The notes under the pieces were generated by a model. It was given only the letters and a program-made list of their open reading frames with translations, was not told where the DNA came from and ran no database searches. This document shows, in pieces, positions 42,419-51,720 of a stretch of 64,000 nt of DNA. The DNA comes from UBA6059 sp965227155 (GTDB lineage: Bacteria > Bacteroidota > Bacteroidia > Cytophagales > Cyclobacteriaceae), in contig OZ245731.1 in NCBI GenBank assembly GCA_965227155.1, positions 3,100,001 through 3,164,000 on the forward strand. The letters run 5' to 3'. The stretch's first letter is position 1, and the number at the start of each line of letters is the position of its first letter. The position numbers and the translations under genes were made by a program.

Positions 42419-42916
42419 ATGTTAGAAAAACCATATTTGAAAATTGTCCTGTTATTCATTGCTGTGATAATATCCACATTTGGCTGTGATACTTCAAAGC
42501 CTGAGGAGCAAGCTGAGGAAACTTACAGTATCTATGGTGAAGACTTTTCCAAAGAGGGCATTATTGAGGCAGATCAGCTTACTACTACCCTGGGAGTGCA
42601 AGATAGTTTGAAGCTAATCACCACAGGCACGGTAAAGGAGGTTTGCCAAATGAAAGGTTGCTGGATGACCATCGATCTGGAGAATGGTGAGAAAATGCGC
42701 GTTACCTTCAAGGACTATGGATTCTTTGTGCCTAAGGATATAGCCGGACAAAAGGTAGTGATTGATGGATATGCCTACAACTCGATTACTGATGTTGAGA
42801 CCTTACGTCATTTTGCAGAAGACGCAGGCAGCCCTCAGGAGGAAATCGATGCCATCACTGAAGATAAGCAGGAAATTACTTTTGTGGCAAACGGGGTAGC
42901 TATCCCGGGCAACTAA
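42419..42916 (+). CDS. DUF4920 lipoprotein
   Basis: 165 residues. Lipobox STFGC (C23) followed by an acidic linker. The DUF4920 core has VKEVCQMKGCWMTIDLENGEK in parts, with the CxxxxC pair that could bind metal or form a disulfide, and KDYGFFVPKDIAGQKVVIDGYA in parts. Family members are secreted lipoproteins of Bacteroidota with an OB-like fold; function unknown. Single gene whose stop overlaps that of the convergent D-threonine-aldolase-like gene. Confidence 0.85.
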   Translation: MLEKPYLKIVLLFIAVIISTFGCDTSKPEEQAEETYSIYGEDFSKEGIIEADQLTTTLGVQDSLKLITTGTVKEVCQMKGCWMTIDLENGEKMRVTFKDYGFFVPKDIAGQKVVIDGYAYNSITDVETLRHFAEDAGSPQEEIDAITEDKQEITFVANGVAIPGN

Positions 42917-44016
42917 TCACTGGTAGAGGCTAGAGTTTGTATTTTCCTGCCAGATAAGGTAGTCAATGATTTCATCATGATGGTGGTGGCACACGCATGT
43001 ACAGGCAATATGCCTACCACATCACCAATTTTAAAATTTGGAAGCTCAGCCGGGGGCATATAGACTGTACCATGCTCCTGGGATAGTTTCTTTACATAAG
43101 CACCGGGTATAGGGTCAGCCCAACCTTTTTCACCCAATTTTACAACTTGCCCATAATGTGTATTCCCTTCTCCATCAATAAGGCTGTCTTTGCCAAGATG
43201 CGCCCAGCCACTGTGGGTCATCAGCTCATTTCGTTCAGGATGAATTGAAACAACCGGTACAGCCAGGCAAATCGCAATCTGGTCGATACTGTTACTGCCC
43301 ACACTGTTCTGCTTCAGATCATAGAATACAAAATTACCAGGGCGGATAATGTCCACACCTTCAAACTGATCGAAAACAGAGCAGGATGGCGTATCACCCA
43401 TTGAGATCTTAAGCTCGGAGTATCGCTGAATGTATCGTGCCTTTATTTGCCTGAGCTGATCTAGGCTTTTGTGGTGAATGGCTTTCAACTCTTCCGTATG
43501 ATTGATATCGTAAGTATGCCCTGCGTGCGTATAGAAGCCAGTAAATAGCAGTTTGCCAGGATCGCTGGCGGTTAAAATAGTATCAACTTTGTTATAATCT
43601 GCACTTTGCACCCCGGAGCGTTGGTAACCTACATCCAATTCAATGTAAAAATGAACCGATTGCTGCAAAGCTTCAGACAGGTAGGCCGCTGTTTCAGGGG
43701 CATTTACAAAAATGGTTAGATCTATTTTTTCAGCCAGTTGATTGATAGCTTCCACCTCCAGAATATTCACAGGAAAAGCAACTGTAATTTCATTCCAGCC
43801 ATTTTCTGCAAAATACTGCGCCATTTTCACCGATGTAACAGTGATCTGCTCTACCCCGGCATCCCGAAACCATTGTCCAACAGTGGCAGACTGGTGGGTT
43901 TTGAAATGAGGAGCCAGAACCAAACCATTATGCATGGCTTTCTCAACCATACGCGCAATGTTGGCTTTGCACCTGGCTTCATCCAGAAGTAGCGTAGGTG
44001 TGGTTATTGCTAGCAA
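42913..44016 (-). CDS. D-threonine aldolase/D-serine dehydratase-like PLP enzyme
   Basis: 367 residues. Alanine-racemase-type N-terminal TIM barrel with the Schiff-base lysine in LAPHFKTHQSA, a substrate region GFYTHAGHTYD, and a C-terminal beta domain with the metal-binding HxC as PVHACATTIM. These marks define the DSD1 family (D-serine dehydratase and D-threonine aldolase), which acts on D-hydroxy amino acids. Which reaction it performs is not settled by sequence. Single gene between the DUF4920 gene and the small membrane protein. Confidence 0.87.
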   Translation of the reverse strand: MLAITTPTLLLDEARCKANIARMVEKAMHNGLVLAPHFKTHQSATVGQWFRDAGVEQITVTSVKMAQYFAENGWNEITVAFPVNILEVEAINQLAEKIDLTIFVNAPETAAYLSEALQQSVHFYIELDVGYQRSGVQSADYNKVDTILTASDPGKLLFTGFYTHAGHTYDINHTEELKAIHHKSLDQLRQIKARYIQRYSELKISMGDTPSCSVFDQFEGVDIIRPGNFVFYDLKQNSVGSNSIDQIAICLAVPVVSIHPERNELMTHSGWAHLGKDSLIDGEGNTHYGQVVKLGEKGWADPIPGAYVKKLSQEHGTVYMPPAELPNFKIGDVVGILPVHACATTIMMKSLTTLSGRKIQTLASTSD

Positions 44017-44061
44017 TAGTGCAATGTATTAGGGTTAATGATCAATGCCTGGAGCATAACA

Positions 44062-44433
44062 TTAATTGTAATAGCTCTTTTTCTTCTTTTTCATAAAAAT
44101 CTGGCGGAAGGTATTTCCGGTGAGGCTTGAAAAGGCACCAACTATACCTCCAATCACACCTGTCGCGATGACTAGGAGGAGTACATCGCTCACAGGAAAT
44201 AGAGTCACCACTTTTTCAGATATGATCGAATTGTTTTCTACATCTACTTTCCATGCGTAAGCCAGCCAGAGTAGACCTACCCCTAAAAACCCACTTACAA
44301 ATACATTAAAGCCATGGCCAGGTAGTAGGAAAGAAATTAAAGCAGCAGCTACTGCCACACCCCACCATGGTAATACCATCATAGCGGCATAAGAAAGCCC
44401 CGCAATCAATATTATTCTAATGATAAACTTCAT
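44062..44433 (-). CDS. Small membrane protein coupled to the penicillin acylase gene
   Basis: 123 residues with four likely helices (about 5-22, 25-40, 45-62, 82-103) and a basic tail (KKKKKS). No domain recognised. Its start overlaps the stop of the acylase gene as ATGA (4 nt), so the two are translationally coupled and the proteins may work together. Found as a conserved hypothetical next to such acylases is possible but not known to me. Confidence 0.6.
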   Translation of the reverse strand: MKFIIRIILIAGLSYAAMMVLPWWGVAVAAALISFLLPGHGFNVFVSGFLGVGLLWLAYAWKVDVENNSIISEKVVTLFPVSDVLLLVIATGVIGGIVGAFSSLTGNTFRQIFMKKKKKSYYN

Positions 44434-46850
44434 TCTGCGCTTGGTTCTAAGGTTATTGATGTAACATTCTCATTGGATGAAGGCGATTTCATGAAATTGA
44501 GCTCATAGTATTGTCCACTTCCCCAGTTTTCAATCATATGGCCATACATGGGATTACCTGGATTTCCCGTTTGACTGCCCGGATAAACGCCATAGCCTTT
44601 AGGGCCATCCGGCTTCATTTCCACCACCATTCGCCAGCTTGGACCATGCCTTCCACTAGCGGCATTGACGATATTACGATAGCCGCCTATTTTAACTTCC
44701 GATACGGTAAAAGGCTCTAAGCCAAGCAAATGTTGAATAGTCGTGTTTTTGTATTGATACCAAAAGGCTTCCTTTTCATTGGCAGACTCCCAATTTTCTA
44801 CCGAATCAATCGCTTGCTTAAAGGTCTTTTTGAATAAATCGCTTACTGTTTCCTTAGCGGGTGTAGCCTTTTGATCTACAAATGGATGATCAGGGTAGTT
44901 TTTTAAGTAGTAGTAGGTGTTGTAGTATGAAGGTCTATAATAAGCAAAATCATAATCTTCAAACTCGTCCCAAACAGCATCATAAAGCATATCAAACCAG
45001 GTCTCGAAATAGGAAGGTGCTTTCAAATCCGGAGAGGCAAAATAGTCCCACTCCCGGAGTAGTTCGTATACATCACGCTCCCGGTTTGTAAAACTTACCG
45101 AGTCCAGACTGTCCAGCATCATGGGTAATATTTCCGAGGCTTTGTAATCAAAATTGTCATTTTGCAGACGCATCATATCCTGCGGTGTAATATTAGACAT
45201 CAGTTGGAGTCTGTCGTTAATTCGCCGATTCCGATAATATTCATAGCTGTAATCATAGCTGTAATACGGGTATGTACTATCGGCAGGGTGTTGATTGGCT
45301 GAACTGATAAATCCACGCTCGGGATTTTTGATTTTAATCGCTTGCTCATGAGGGATAAAGCCTGTCCACTCATGACTGGATTTGCTTCCATCTAGTAAGT
45401 ATTTCCCTTGATCCTGCCATTTGATAGGGAATTTACCATTGATCCACAAGGCGATATCACCTTTTACAGAAGCAAAGGCACAATTTTGAGGTGGGCCCGA
45501 ATAATAGCTGAAGGCTTTTACATACTCATCATAGTTTTTGGCCTTGTTAAGCAGATAAAAGGCTCTTTGATCCTGAGAAGCATCATGAGCCGTCCATCGC
45601 ATGGCAAAATTGTATGCTTGCCCATCATTCATAAAGTTGCGGTCATAAGAAACCGGACCGTAGTGTGTAAATACTATGGTGTCGTAAATCGTTTCGCTAT
45701 CCCGCACGGTGATGGTCTCTATCACCTTTTCAGTTTTTAGCCATTTATCATCATATTGATATTCATCGCGCTCTTCATCCCTAAAGGTAATTTTATACCA
45801 ATCCACCACATCACGTTTAGCATTGGTAAAACCCCAACTAATACTATCGTTGAAACCGATAATGACAAAAGGAGCACCTGGTAATGTAGCACCATACACA
45901 TTGTAGTTTGGCGACTGCAATTGGGCGAGATACCATAAGGATGGCAGGTTTAGACCGAGATCCGGTTCATTAGCCAAAATGGGATGGCCACTGTTGGTTT
46001 TTTCACCAGACACAGCAAAGTTGTTGGATCCATTGTCAGGATCAGGGTTTTGGATGGTTTCCTGTACAGTTAGATTTGGATAAGCAGTGTCAGCCGGATT
46101 GGCAGGTATTGGATCAAAATCGAAAGCAGTACCAGTTGGGATCACCGGATCGAGACCGGGATGCCTGTCGGGGAAAAGCAAATCGAACGTAGTTGCACCG
46201 AGGGCATTGCGCAAATTGGTGTTTTCCAGATCCATTTCTCCACGAGAAAGGTCGTTGGCCATTTGCTTCAAAAGCAAACAGGTTTTAAGTACCGTCCATG
46301 GCTCAGGCTCATAGTCCAGTAACTTATATTCAATGGGCAAATCTTCATAATCCAGTTGGTCGATGTAGGCATTAACACCATCTGTGTAAGCTTGCACTAT
46401 GCTGTAAACAGCTTTATCTTTCATCAGTTCCTCTTCGGCGATTTTAGCAGCATATGCCAATCCTTTTCTGCGTTGGGTTCTATCAAAATCAATAGCTCTG
46501 GAGCCGACTACTTCTGAAACTCTACCTGCAGTAGCCAATACCTGAAACTCCATCTGCCATAACCGGTGGAAGGCGGTGATATACCCTTGTGTGAAAAACA
46601 GGTCTTCATCATTCTGTGCGAAAATGTGGGGTACCAGAATATCATCAAACTGCACAGTGACTGGAGCGCTTAGACCTGGAAGTGATAAGGTTTCAGGAAT
46701 ATCGAGTGGTTTATTTTCTCCATTCTGCCAAAATCCAGCAAAAGGGTCAAGAAATTTACCCAAAGGAGGGATCTGATCACGTTTATTGTTGAGAAAATAG
46801 ATGAGTGTGAGCGTAATAGCCAGTGAAATAACAAATCGCGCAACCTTCAT
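44430..46850 (-). CDS. Penicillin acylase-family N-terminal nucleophile hydrolase
   Basis: 806 residues. A signal peptide or anchor at about 4-20 directs it to the periplasm. The precursor would be cleaved before S275 in DNGSNNFAVSG, exposing the Ser nucleophile of the Ntn fold; the alpha and beta chains would be about 274 and 532 residues. Further blocks are PGAPFVIIGFNDSISWGFTNA (in parts) and SANQHPADSTYPYY. Family members cleave amide bonds of penicillins, acyl-homoserine lactones or other acyl amides; the natural substrate here is unknown. Followed by a coupled small membrane protein. Confidence 0.9.
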   Translation of the reverse strand: MKVARFVISLAITLTLIYFLNNKRDQIPPLGKFLDPFAGFWQNGENKPLDIPETLSLPGLSAPVTVQFDDILVPHIFAQNDEDLFFTQGYITAFHRLWQMEFQVLATAGRVSEVVGSRAIDFDRTQRRKGLAYAAKIAEEELMKDKAVYSIVQAYTDGVNAYIDQLDYEDLPIEYKLLDYEPEPWTVLKTCLLLKQMANDLSRGEMDLENTNLRNALGATTFDLLFPDRHPGLDPVIPTGTAFDFDPIPANPADTAYPNLTVQETIQNPDPDNGSNNFAVSGEKTNSGHPILANEPDLGLNLPSLWYLAQLQSPNYNVYGATLPGAPFVIIGFNDSISWGFTNAKRDVVDWYKITFRDEERDEYQYDDKWLKTEKVIETITVRDSETIYDTIVFTHYGPVSYDRNFMNDGQAYNFAMRWTAHDASQDQRAFYLLNKAKNYDEYVKAFSYYSGPPQNCAFASVKGDIALWINGKFPIKWQDQGKYLLDGSKSSHEWTGFIPHEQAIKIKNPERGFISSANQHPADSTYPYYSYDYSYEYYRNRRINDRLQLMSNITPQDMMRLQNDNFDYKASEILPMMLDSLDSVSFTNRERDVYELLREWDYFASPDLKAPSYFETWFDMLYDAVWDEFEDYDFAYYRPSYYNTYYYLKNYPDHPFVDQKATPAKETVSDLFKKTFKQAIDSVENWESANEKEAFWYQYKNTTIQHLLGLEPFTVSEVKIGGYRNIVNAASGRHGPSWRMVVEMKPDGPKGYGVYPGSQTGNPGNPMYGHMIENWGSGQYYELNFMKSPSSNENVTSITLEPSAE

Positions 46851-47014
46851 GCTTAATTTTTTTCCACAATTTAATGATTTAATATAGATCGCTGGTCGAA
46901 AAAATGATGCGAGGCGTATTGTTTTTTATGAAAAAAGACTAATACTACCTTGCTAGGCAAAAAACCTAAAAAGCGGGTAAGTTTCTAAGTGTGATCTGGA
47001 TGATTAAAGTAGCC

Positions 47015-47902
47015 CTAAAGCTTGTCAAAAGCTGAAGGTTTCTTGTATAAATGTTGCTTGTTTTTTCGGGAGCTGAACAAGTCTGGTGGCAAATAGCATT
47101 CCACACGAACACTTATAAAATAATAATCATCTCTTTTGGTGGCATCCCCTCTTTGGTTACCGGGTACCATCAGATCAAAGGCATTCCTGTTGACAATCTC
47201 AATTTCTTCTTTTCTGTTGGATAGTGCTGCTGCAGTAGCATTGGTGTAAGGCCCACCATATTGACCACTCACATCATCCAAATAATCAGTAAGCCCATAT
47301 CGATAGCCAATTTCCGGGATTAGATTTATAAATTCATTGATTGAAAGCTTGGCACCCAAACCAATTGGAATCGCCATAGCAACAGTACCGTATCGGACAT
47401 TTTCTGTTTGGTAACGGCGAAGCTGGTATGTTTCCCCATCAAGCTCTGCAGTAGGATTGAAATACAATGCTGCTACACCGATCGAAAAATAAGGGTCTAT
47501 AGGTTTTCTTTTGTAGTATTTCCCACTATATGGATTGAGGAAATAATACATCATCGATAAAGAATACTCAAGGTTGTTACCCGAAAAGCTTAGGTTACGT
47601 TGTTGTTCAAAGGATCCGGCAGGTGCTCGGTCATCATTCCCGGAAATGTTGAAATAAGTCAACTCTACCTTGGCTGATATTCTGGAATACAGGCGCGCCT
47701 CAAGTCCAAGGTGAAAAGTGGAAAGCCCCTTTTGAAAAACTTTTCCATGTGATAGATCACCATTATATCCACTTTTGCCGGTGCCAAGGTTAACAGAAAA
47801 GTATCGGTCGTTATACTGCCAGCCTAAAAAGCTTTGTGCTTGCACCAATAAGTGCCCAAGCATAAATACTCCGAGAAAAATGCTGAATATCAATAACCGC
47901 AT
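47015..47902 (-). CDS. Outer-membrane beta-barrel protein (DUF6089-like)
   Basis: 295 residues. Signal peptide ending near VQAQ. Beta-barrel strands throughout, with DUF6089-like features: SVNLGTGKSGYNGDLS, LSMMYYFLNPYSG, IPEIGYRYGLTDYLDDVSGQY in parts and a late YYFISVRVECYL strand. Function unknown; likely in the outer membrane. Divergent from the small helical gene at 48008 and unlinked to the acylase. Confidence 0.8.
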   Translation of the reverse strand: MRLLIFSIFLGVFMLGHLLVQAQSFLGWQYNDRYFSVNLGTGKSGYNGDLSHGKVFQKGLSTFHLGLEARLYSRISAKVELTYFNISGNDDRAPAGSFEQQRNLSFSGNNLEYSLSMMYYFLNPYSGKYYKRKPIDPYFSIGVAALYFNPTAELDGETYQLRRYQTENVRYGTVAMAIPIGLGAKLSINEFINLIPEIGYRYGLTDYLDDVSGQYGGPYTNATAAALSNRKEEIEIVNRNAFDLMVPGNQRGDATKRDDYYFISVRVECYLPPDLFSSRKNKQHLYKKPSAFDKL

Positions 47903-48007
47903 GCGACCAAATTAACTATTACAAATAACAATGAAAACGAGCACCTACCCAATATCTCTGGTAATTTCTTTATATTTCAGATTAACGACTGTAAATACAA
48001 TTATGAT

Positions 48008-48310
48008 ATGAAGAAATTTGCAACAATACTATTGATGTTGACCATTAATGCAGGTGCCTTGCTAGCCTCTGATATTCCCACTGAAAATATGACCCGTGCT
48101 GAAAGATACGCCAGAGTCGAAATGCTGGAAAATCGGCTTGAAGAAATTAGGTCAATTAGAAAGAATGACCTGGAAAAAGCTGAAAAGAAAGCTCTGAGAC
48201 GTGAGGTAAAAGATATTAAGAAAGAGCTAAAAACGCACGCCTCAGATGGTATCTACATTTCGGCTGGTGGATTAATCATTATCATATTGCTTATTCTGTT
48301 GTTGGCGTGA
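48008..48310 (+). CDS. Exported helical protein with C-terminal membrane anchor
   Basis: 100 residues. A signal peptide (ending LLASD) is followed by a charged coiled-coil segment (RVEMLENRLEEIRSIRKNDL, about 38-57), a basic stretch, then a C-terminal hydrophobic helix (GGLIIIILLILLLA). No domain recognised. Similar short helical proteins recur in Cytophagales genomes. It converges with the site-2 protease gene, 4 nt apart. Confidence 0.65.
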   Translation: MKKFATILLMLTINAGALLASDIPTENMTRAERYARVEMLENRLEEIRSIRKNDLEKAEKKALRREVKDIKKELKTHASDGIYISAGGLIIIILLILLLA

Positions 48311-48314
48311 TCAA

Positions 48315-49403
48315 TTAATAATGTAATGCCGCTTCAATACGTAGGAAACGCTGTACACCCTCAAAGCTAATGACGCCTTTAAAGCTATTTTCAGTTGTTA
48401 CGGGCAGCGCAGTTTGATCCTTTTGTAGTTTTTGAATGATCTTATTGATCTTAGTATCTGGCCTTATGGAGTCAGTGTGTCCTTTTGCTTTTTGCATTAT
48501 TTGTTCACTATGATTGTGATGGGTTATAGAATCCAGAACTTCCTCTCGCTGGATTAACCCCACAAATTTAGCATCCTCAAATACGACAAAATGATTGTCG
48601 CAGGTAGATATGAGTTGATTTTTTATTGAATCTTTATCTAGATAAGGATCAATTTTTTGAACATCCGTCATCATTGCCTCTGCTACGGTATGTCCTTGCA
48701 GTAAAGTAGATTGCTGAACCATGGCATGTTCACCCCGAGCACCAAAAAAGACGAATACGGCTATCAGAATCAACAATGGATTGTAAAAAAGACCGGCAAG
48801 AAAAAATAGAATGGATAATCCCTGTCCAATATTTGAAGCAATAGCGGTTGCTTTTAATCGATCCTGCCGCATAGCTAATAAAGCCCTCAACACTCTTCCA
48901 CCATCCATAGGAAAAGCGGGAATCATGTTGAAAAGTACCAATATGATATTTATTGAGAAAATGGAAAACCAGAAATTACCCATAGTAATGCCCGCTTTTG
49001 CAAATTCCTGCTCATTAGCAGGAATGTATTGATTGAAATCACCGAGAAATGGCCAAATAGCCATAGCGATAACCACATTTACCAATGGACCTGCTATTGC
49101 TACTAAAAGCTCCTGTTTTGGCTTTTCGGGTATTTTTTTCAGGCTAGCTACGCCACCAATGGGCAGAAGCGTAATTTTTTTTGTTGGGATGCCAAATCTT
49201 CGTGCCATTTGTATGTGCCCCATTTCATGCAAAACAACACAGCCAAAGATGGTAAGAATGTAAGCTGTAGTTAATAATATAGTTTCAATGCCGGAACCCT
49301 TATTTACTTCTGCAATAACAATCCAGGCAAGTAATAAAAAGAAAGACCAATGGATTTTTATATTGACACCAAATAGTTTTCCAATGTTGAGCGTCCACTT
49401 CAT
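48315..49403 (-). CDS. Site-2 protease (M50) with C-terminal CBS domains
   Basis: 362 residues from the ATG at 49403; the frame is open to 49520, but MKWTLNIGKLFG is the family start. Membrane metalloprotease: zinc motif VVLHEMGHIQMARRFG, then LLPIGGVASLKKIP and the third ligand in PAFPMDGGRVLRALL. Two CBS domains occupy about 240-362 (VAEAMMTDVQKIDP, then a second ending GVISFEGVQRFL). Soil and marine bacterial homologues cleave membrane-bound regulators or anti-sigma factors, with CBS sensing adenine nucleotides. Target unknown. Confidence 0.9.
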   Translation of the reverse strand: MKWTLNIGKLFGVNIKIHWSFFLLLAWIVIAEVNKGSGIETILLTTAYILTIFGCVVLHEMGHIQMARRFGIPTKKITLLPIGGVASLKKIPEKPKQELLVAIAGPLVNVVIAMAIWPFLGDFNQYIPANEQEFAKAGITMGNFWFSIFSINIILVLFNMIPAFPMDGGRVLRALLAMRQDRLKATAIASNIGQGLSILFFLAGLFYNPLLILIAVFVFFGARGEHAMVQQSTLLQGHTVAEAMMTDVQKIDPYLDKDSIKNQLISTCDNHFVVFEDAKFVGLIQREEVLDSITHHNHSEQIMQKAKGHTDSIRPDTKINKIIQKLQKDQTALPVTTENSFKGVISFEGVQRFLRIEAALHY

Positions 49404-49855
49404 ATGATTTTTTAGTGCTGAATTTACCAAAAACTGTTCCTGCCTTAAGAGATGGTTTATTGCTGCGATCTGTAGGAAGATCGAGATTTCCGGCCTGATC
49501 CTGAGGAAAATTATACCCAAAAAATTATTGCTAAATCATTGTGTAGAATTTCTTTTTGGATGAAAGGAAAATATATCAGTAAGCGTATTTGCTCTGCAAT
49601 AATATAATGATAGTCATTTGAAGCATGTCAAATCAAAGAGTTAATGATGAAATCAAGGCATGGATTATTTGGAACTGCATTTTTACAGGATTGCATGTTT
49701 ATCATATATGAATAAGATAAGAATGACAAAAGCCTGAAAAAACAGTATATTAGAAACTGACAGCCGAGTGCTTCACCTGATTTTAAGGCACGGCAAAACG
49801 GGTCTAAAATTTGTATTGAACATGGTGATTATTTTTTACTCAAACTTGTACCGAG
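49404..49855. other. 452-nt intergenic region without a recognisable gene
   Basis: AT-rich stretch between the divergent site-2 protease and universal stress protein genes. It presumably holds both promoters, but no TAnnTTTG box at a convincing spacing, strong hairpin or repeat was found. A 28-codon frame from 49625 is too short and featureless to call. Confidence 0.5.
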
Positions 49856-50677
49856 ATGAAAATTGTATTGACCACAGATTTTACGCCGAAAGCTGAATTT
49901 GCAATTGACCAGGCATTGTCATTTTTTAAGGATAGCCAACACAAGTTTTATTTAATGCATGCATTTAAGTCTTTAGTGCCTTACACCAATGCACCCGCTA
50001 TCCCGGTTATGCACAATAAAGAATTGGAAAAGGAGCTATTGAAAAAATTTGACAAAACGCTTAATCTGATTCGTCAAACCCACGAGGTAGAAGGGGTATT
50101 TGAGCGGGGAACCACTACAGAAGTGGCTAACAAACTGGTAGAAGATATACAGCCAGACTTGTTCGTAGCTGGTGTAAAAGAAGGTACGGCCTTTGAACGG
50201 CAGACATTCGGATCTAATGCAGAGGAACTAATTGATTTCATTGAGACACCAATTTTATTAATTCCGCTTGATAGACCTATTCAGCATAATGGCAGCCTTG
50301 GATTAGCCTCAGATATGAAAAATGCGTTAGATAAAACCTCCGTTTCGACCCTGGGCATTATCCAGCAAATCATGCAAACAGAACTTCTTGTGTCTAATAT
50401 TTATCACGAAGGATCTGAAGATGATGCAAAAAAACGCATGAACGATAGTGCAATTCATAGAAGTATAAAACATATACCGCACAAGCATTTACCCTTTTTT
50501 TGTAACGATCCCTACGAAGGTCTAATCAGGTTTACCAAAGAATACCAAATCCAGATGTTGGGCATGGTTCCTCACAAACGAGGATTTTTTAAAGATCTTT
50601 TTCATGAGAGTATTACGAAAAAGCTAAACATGAATAGCATTATGCCAATCTTAATTTTAAGGGAAAATGGCAATTAG
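49856..50677 (+). CDS. Universal stress protein-like, tandem and degenerate
   Basis: 273 residues. The first half has the Usp start IVLTTDFTPKAEFAIDQAL and a glycine-poor version of the nucleotide motif (VAGVKEGTAFERQTFGSNAEEL). The second half (about 145-273) is only distantly Usp-like (ending LGMVPHKRGFFKDLFHESITKK in parts). ATP binding is therefore uncertain compared with the protein at 35244. Single gene; upstream region lacks an obvious promoter. Confidence 0.8.
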   Translation: MKIVLTTDFTPKAEFAIDQALSFFKDSQHKFYLMHAFKSLVPYTNAPAIPVMHNKELEKELLKKFDKTLNLIRQTHEVEGVFERGTTTEVANKLVEDIQPDLFVAGVKEGTAFERQTFGSNAEELIDFIETPILLIPLDRPIQHNGSLGLASDMKNALDKTSVSTLGIIQQIMQTELLVSNIYHEGSEDDAKKRMNDSAIHRSIKHIPHKHLPFFCNDPYEGLIRFTKEYQIQMLGMVPHKRGFFKDLFHESITKKLNMNSIMPILILRENGN

Positions 50678-50969
50678 ATAATTCTTAAAAATATTGTTGT
50701 TATTTCTATAAATTCGCGCCGCTTAAAATCCTATCCACCCTATTATGGATGGGAAAAGCATCTTTAAAACTTACCAGTAAACTATTGAAATTGGTATCCC
50801 GTATTTTACGGTACCAATTGTGAAGCTAAATTTTGCTCTTGTATACCTATCAATTTGTTATGCTTTTTCATTGTAGGTGTAGGGGCTTTTGTTATCTCCA
50901 GATCAGTCAGGAGGTCTGGAATTTAAATAAGTGCCGATTATAGGCGAGGCTCTTACAATTTATCCAAAG
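50678..50969. promoter_or_regulatory. Upstream region of the LuxR-type gene with a strong inverted repeat
   Basis: 292 nt. The main feature is an inverted repeat at 50789-50819: AATTGGTA-TC-CCGTA-TTT-TACGG-TACCAATT, 13 perfect base pairs with a 2-nt bulge. It lies 150 nt before the start of the regulator. No T-tract follows, so it is more likely an operator or an RNA structure than a terminator. Confidence 0.55.
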
Positions 50970-51608
50970 ATGGTGATTGATGATCAAAAACGCGTTGTGG
51001 TTATTGATGATGACCTGCGCATCCTAAAAGAAATTGAGATTGTAGTACAATCTGTGCACACATTTAAGTTTGTGCATGCTTATGATAATGTAGAAGCCGG
51101 TATAAGAGCATTGCGCAAGGATATGCCCGATATTGTGGTGATTAATCCTGATATCAATGAAAACGGATTCAAAAACCTCTCTAAAATAAAGCGTTTTAAT
51201 CCAAGGATATTGGTTTTGGCGCTCCTTACAACCAATGAAAATGCATCTGTCATTAACTGTTTTAAAAGTGGTGCCAATGGCGTGGTGCTCAAAACAGATG
51301 GTATGATTGAGGTGCTTAATCACCTACAGGTACTTGTGCAATTTGGTGTCACCATCAGCAAAAGCTGTCTGAAGTCGGTTATAAGTCCCTATCAGAGAGC
51401 ATTTTTCTCACCGCTTTCGGATCGCGAAACGGAAATACTGGAATTATTTGCCGCGGGAAAAAGCTACACAATGATTGCTGCAGACCTTAATGTATCTGGT
51501 CTGACCATAAAATCTCACATGAAAAACATTTTCAGCAAGCTTAGGGTCAGTTCCAAAGCAGAAGCAATTAAATACGCTAAGGAAAACCACCTGATATCTA
51601 CCATATAG
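50970..51608 (+). CDS. LuxR/NarL-type response regulator lacking the phosphoacceptor aspartate
   Basis: 212 residues from the ATG at 50970; a GTG at 50931 is also in frame. The receiver domain (about 7-125) has the acidic pocket VIDDD (13-15) and a lysine in VVLKTDG, but the phosphoacceptor position is N59 (DIVVINPDINENG), so normal Asp phosphorylation is unlikely. The C-terminal LuxR HTH is intact (LSDRETEILELFAAGKSYTM, IKSHMKNIFSKLRVSSKAEA). No kinase is adjacent. It is followed by a terminator and then by the SusC/SusD operon. Confidence 0.87.
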   Translation: MVIDDQKRVVVIDDDLRILKEIEIVVQSVHTFKFVHAYDNVEAGIRALRKDMPDIVVINPDINENGFKNLSKIKRFNPRILVLALLTTNENASVINCFKSGANGVVLKTDGMIEVLNHLQVLVQFGVTISKSCLKSVISPYQRAFFSPLSDRETEILELFAAGKSYTMIAADLNVSGLTIKSHMKNIFSKLRVSSKAEAIKYAKENHLISTI

Positions 51609-51630
51609 TACTACCATTGGTAGTATTTTC
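51609..51630 (+). terminator. Terminator of the LuxR-type gene
   Basis: TACTACC-ATT-GGTAGTA, a 7-bp perfect stem with a 3-nt loop, followed by TTTTC. It begins right after the stop codon. Confidence 0.75.
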
Positions 51631-51720
51631 TCCCCCAATATTTACTGCTAAAAGCATCTTTTGTATTCATCCGCTTTCTCGGAGTTTAGAGATAGCAAAT
51701 TATGTACATACAAAACTTAA

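Noticed and set aside
49625..49711. 28-codon frame in the 452-nt gap before the usp gene
   Set aside because: Too short, Trp/Ile-rich by chance, with no upstream signal or context.
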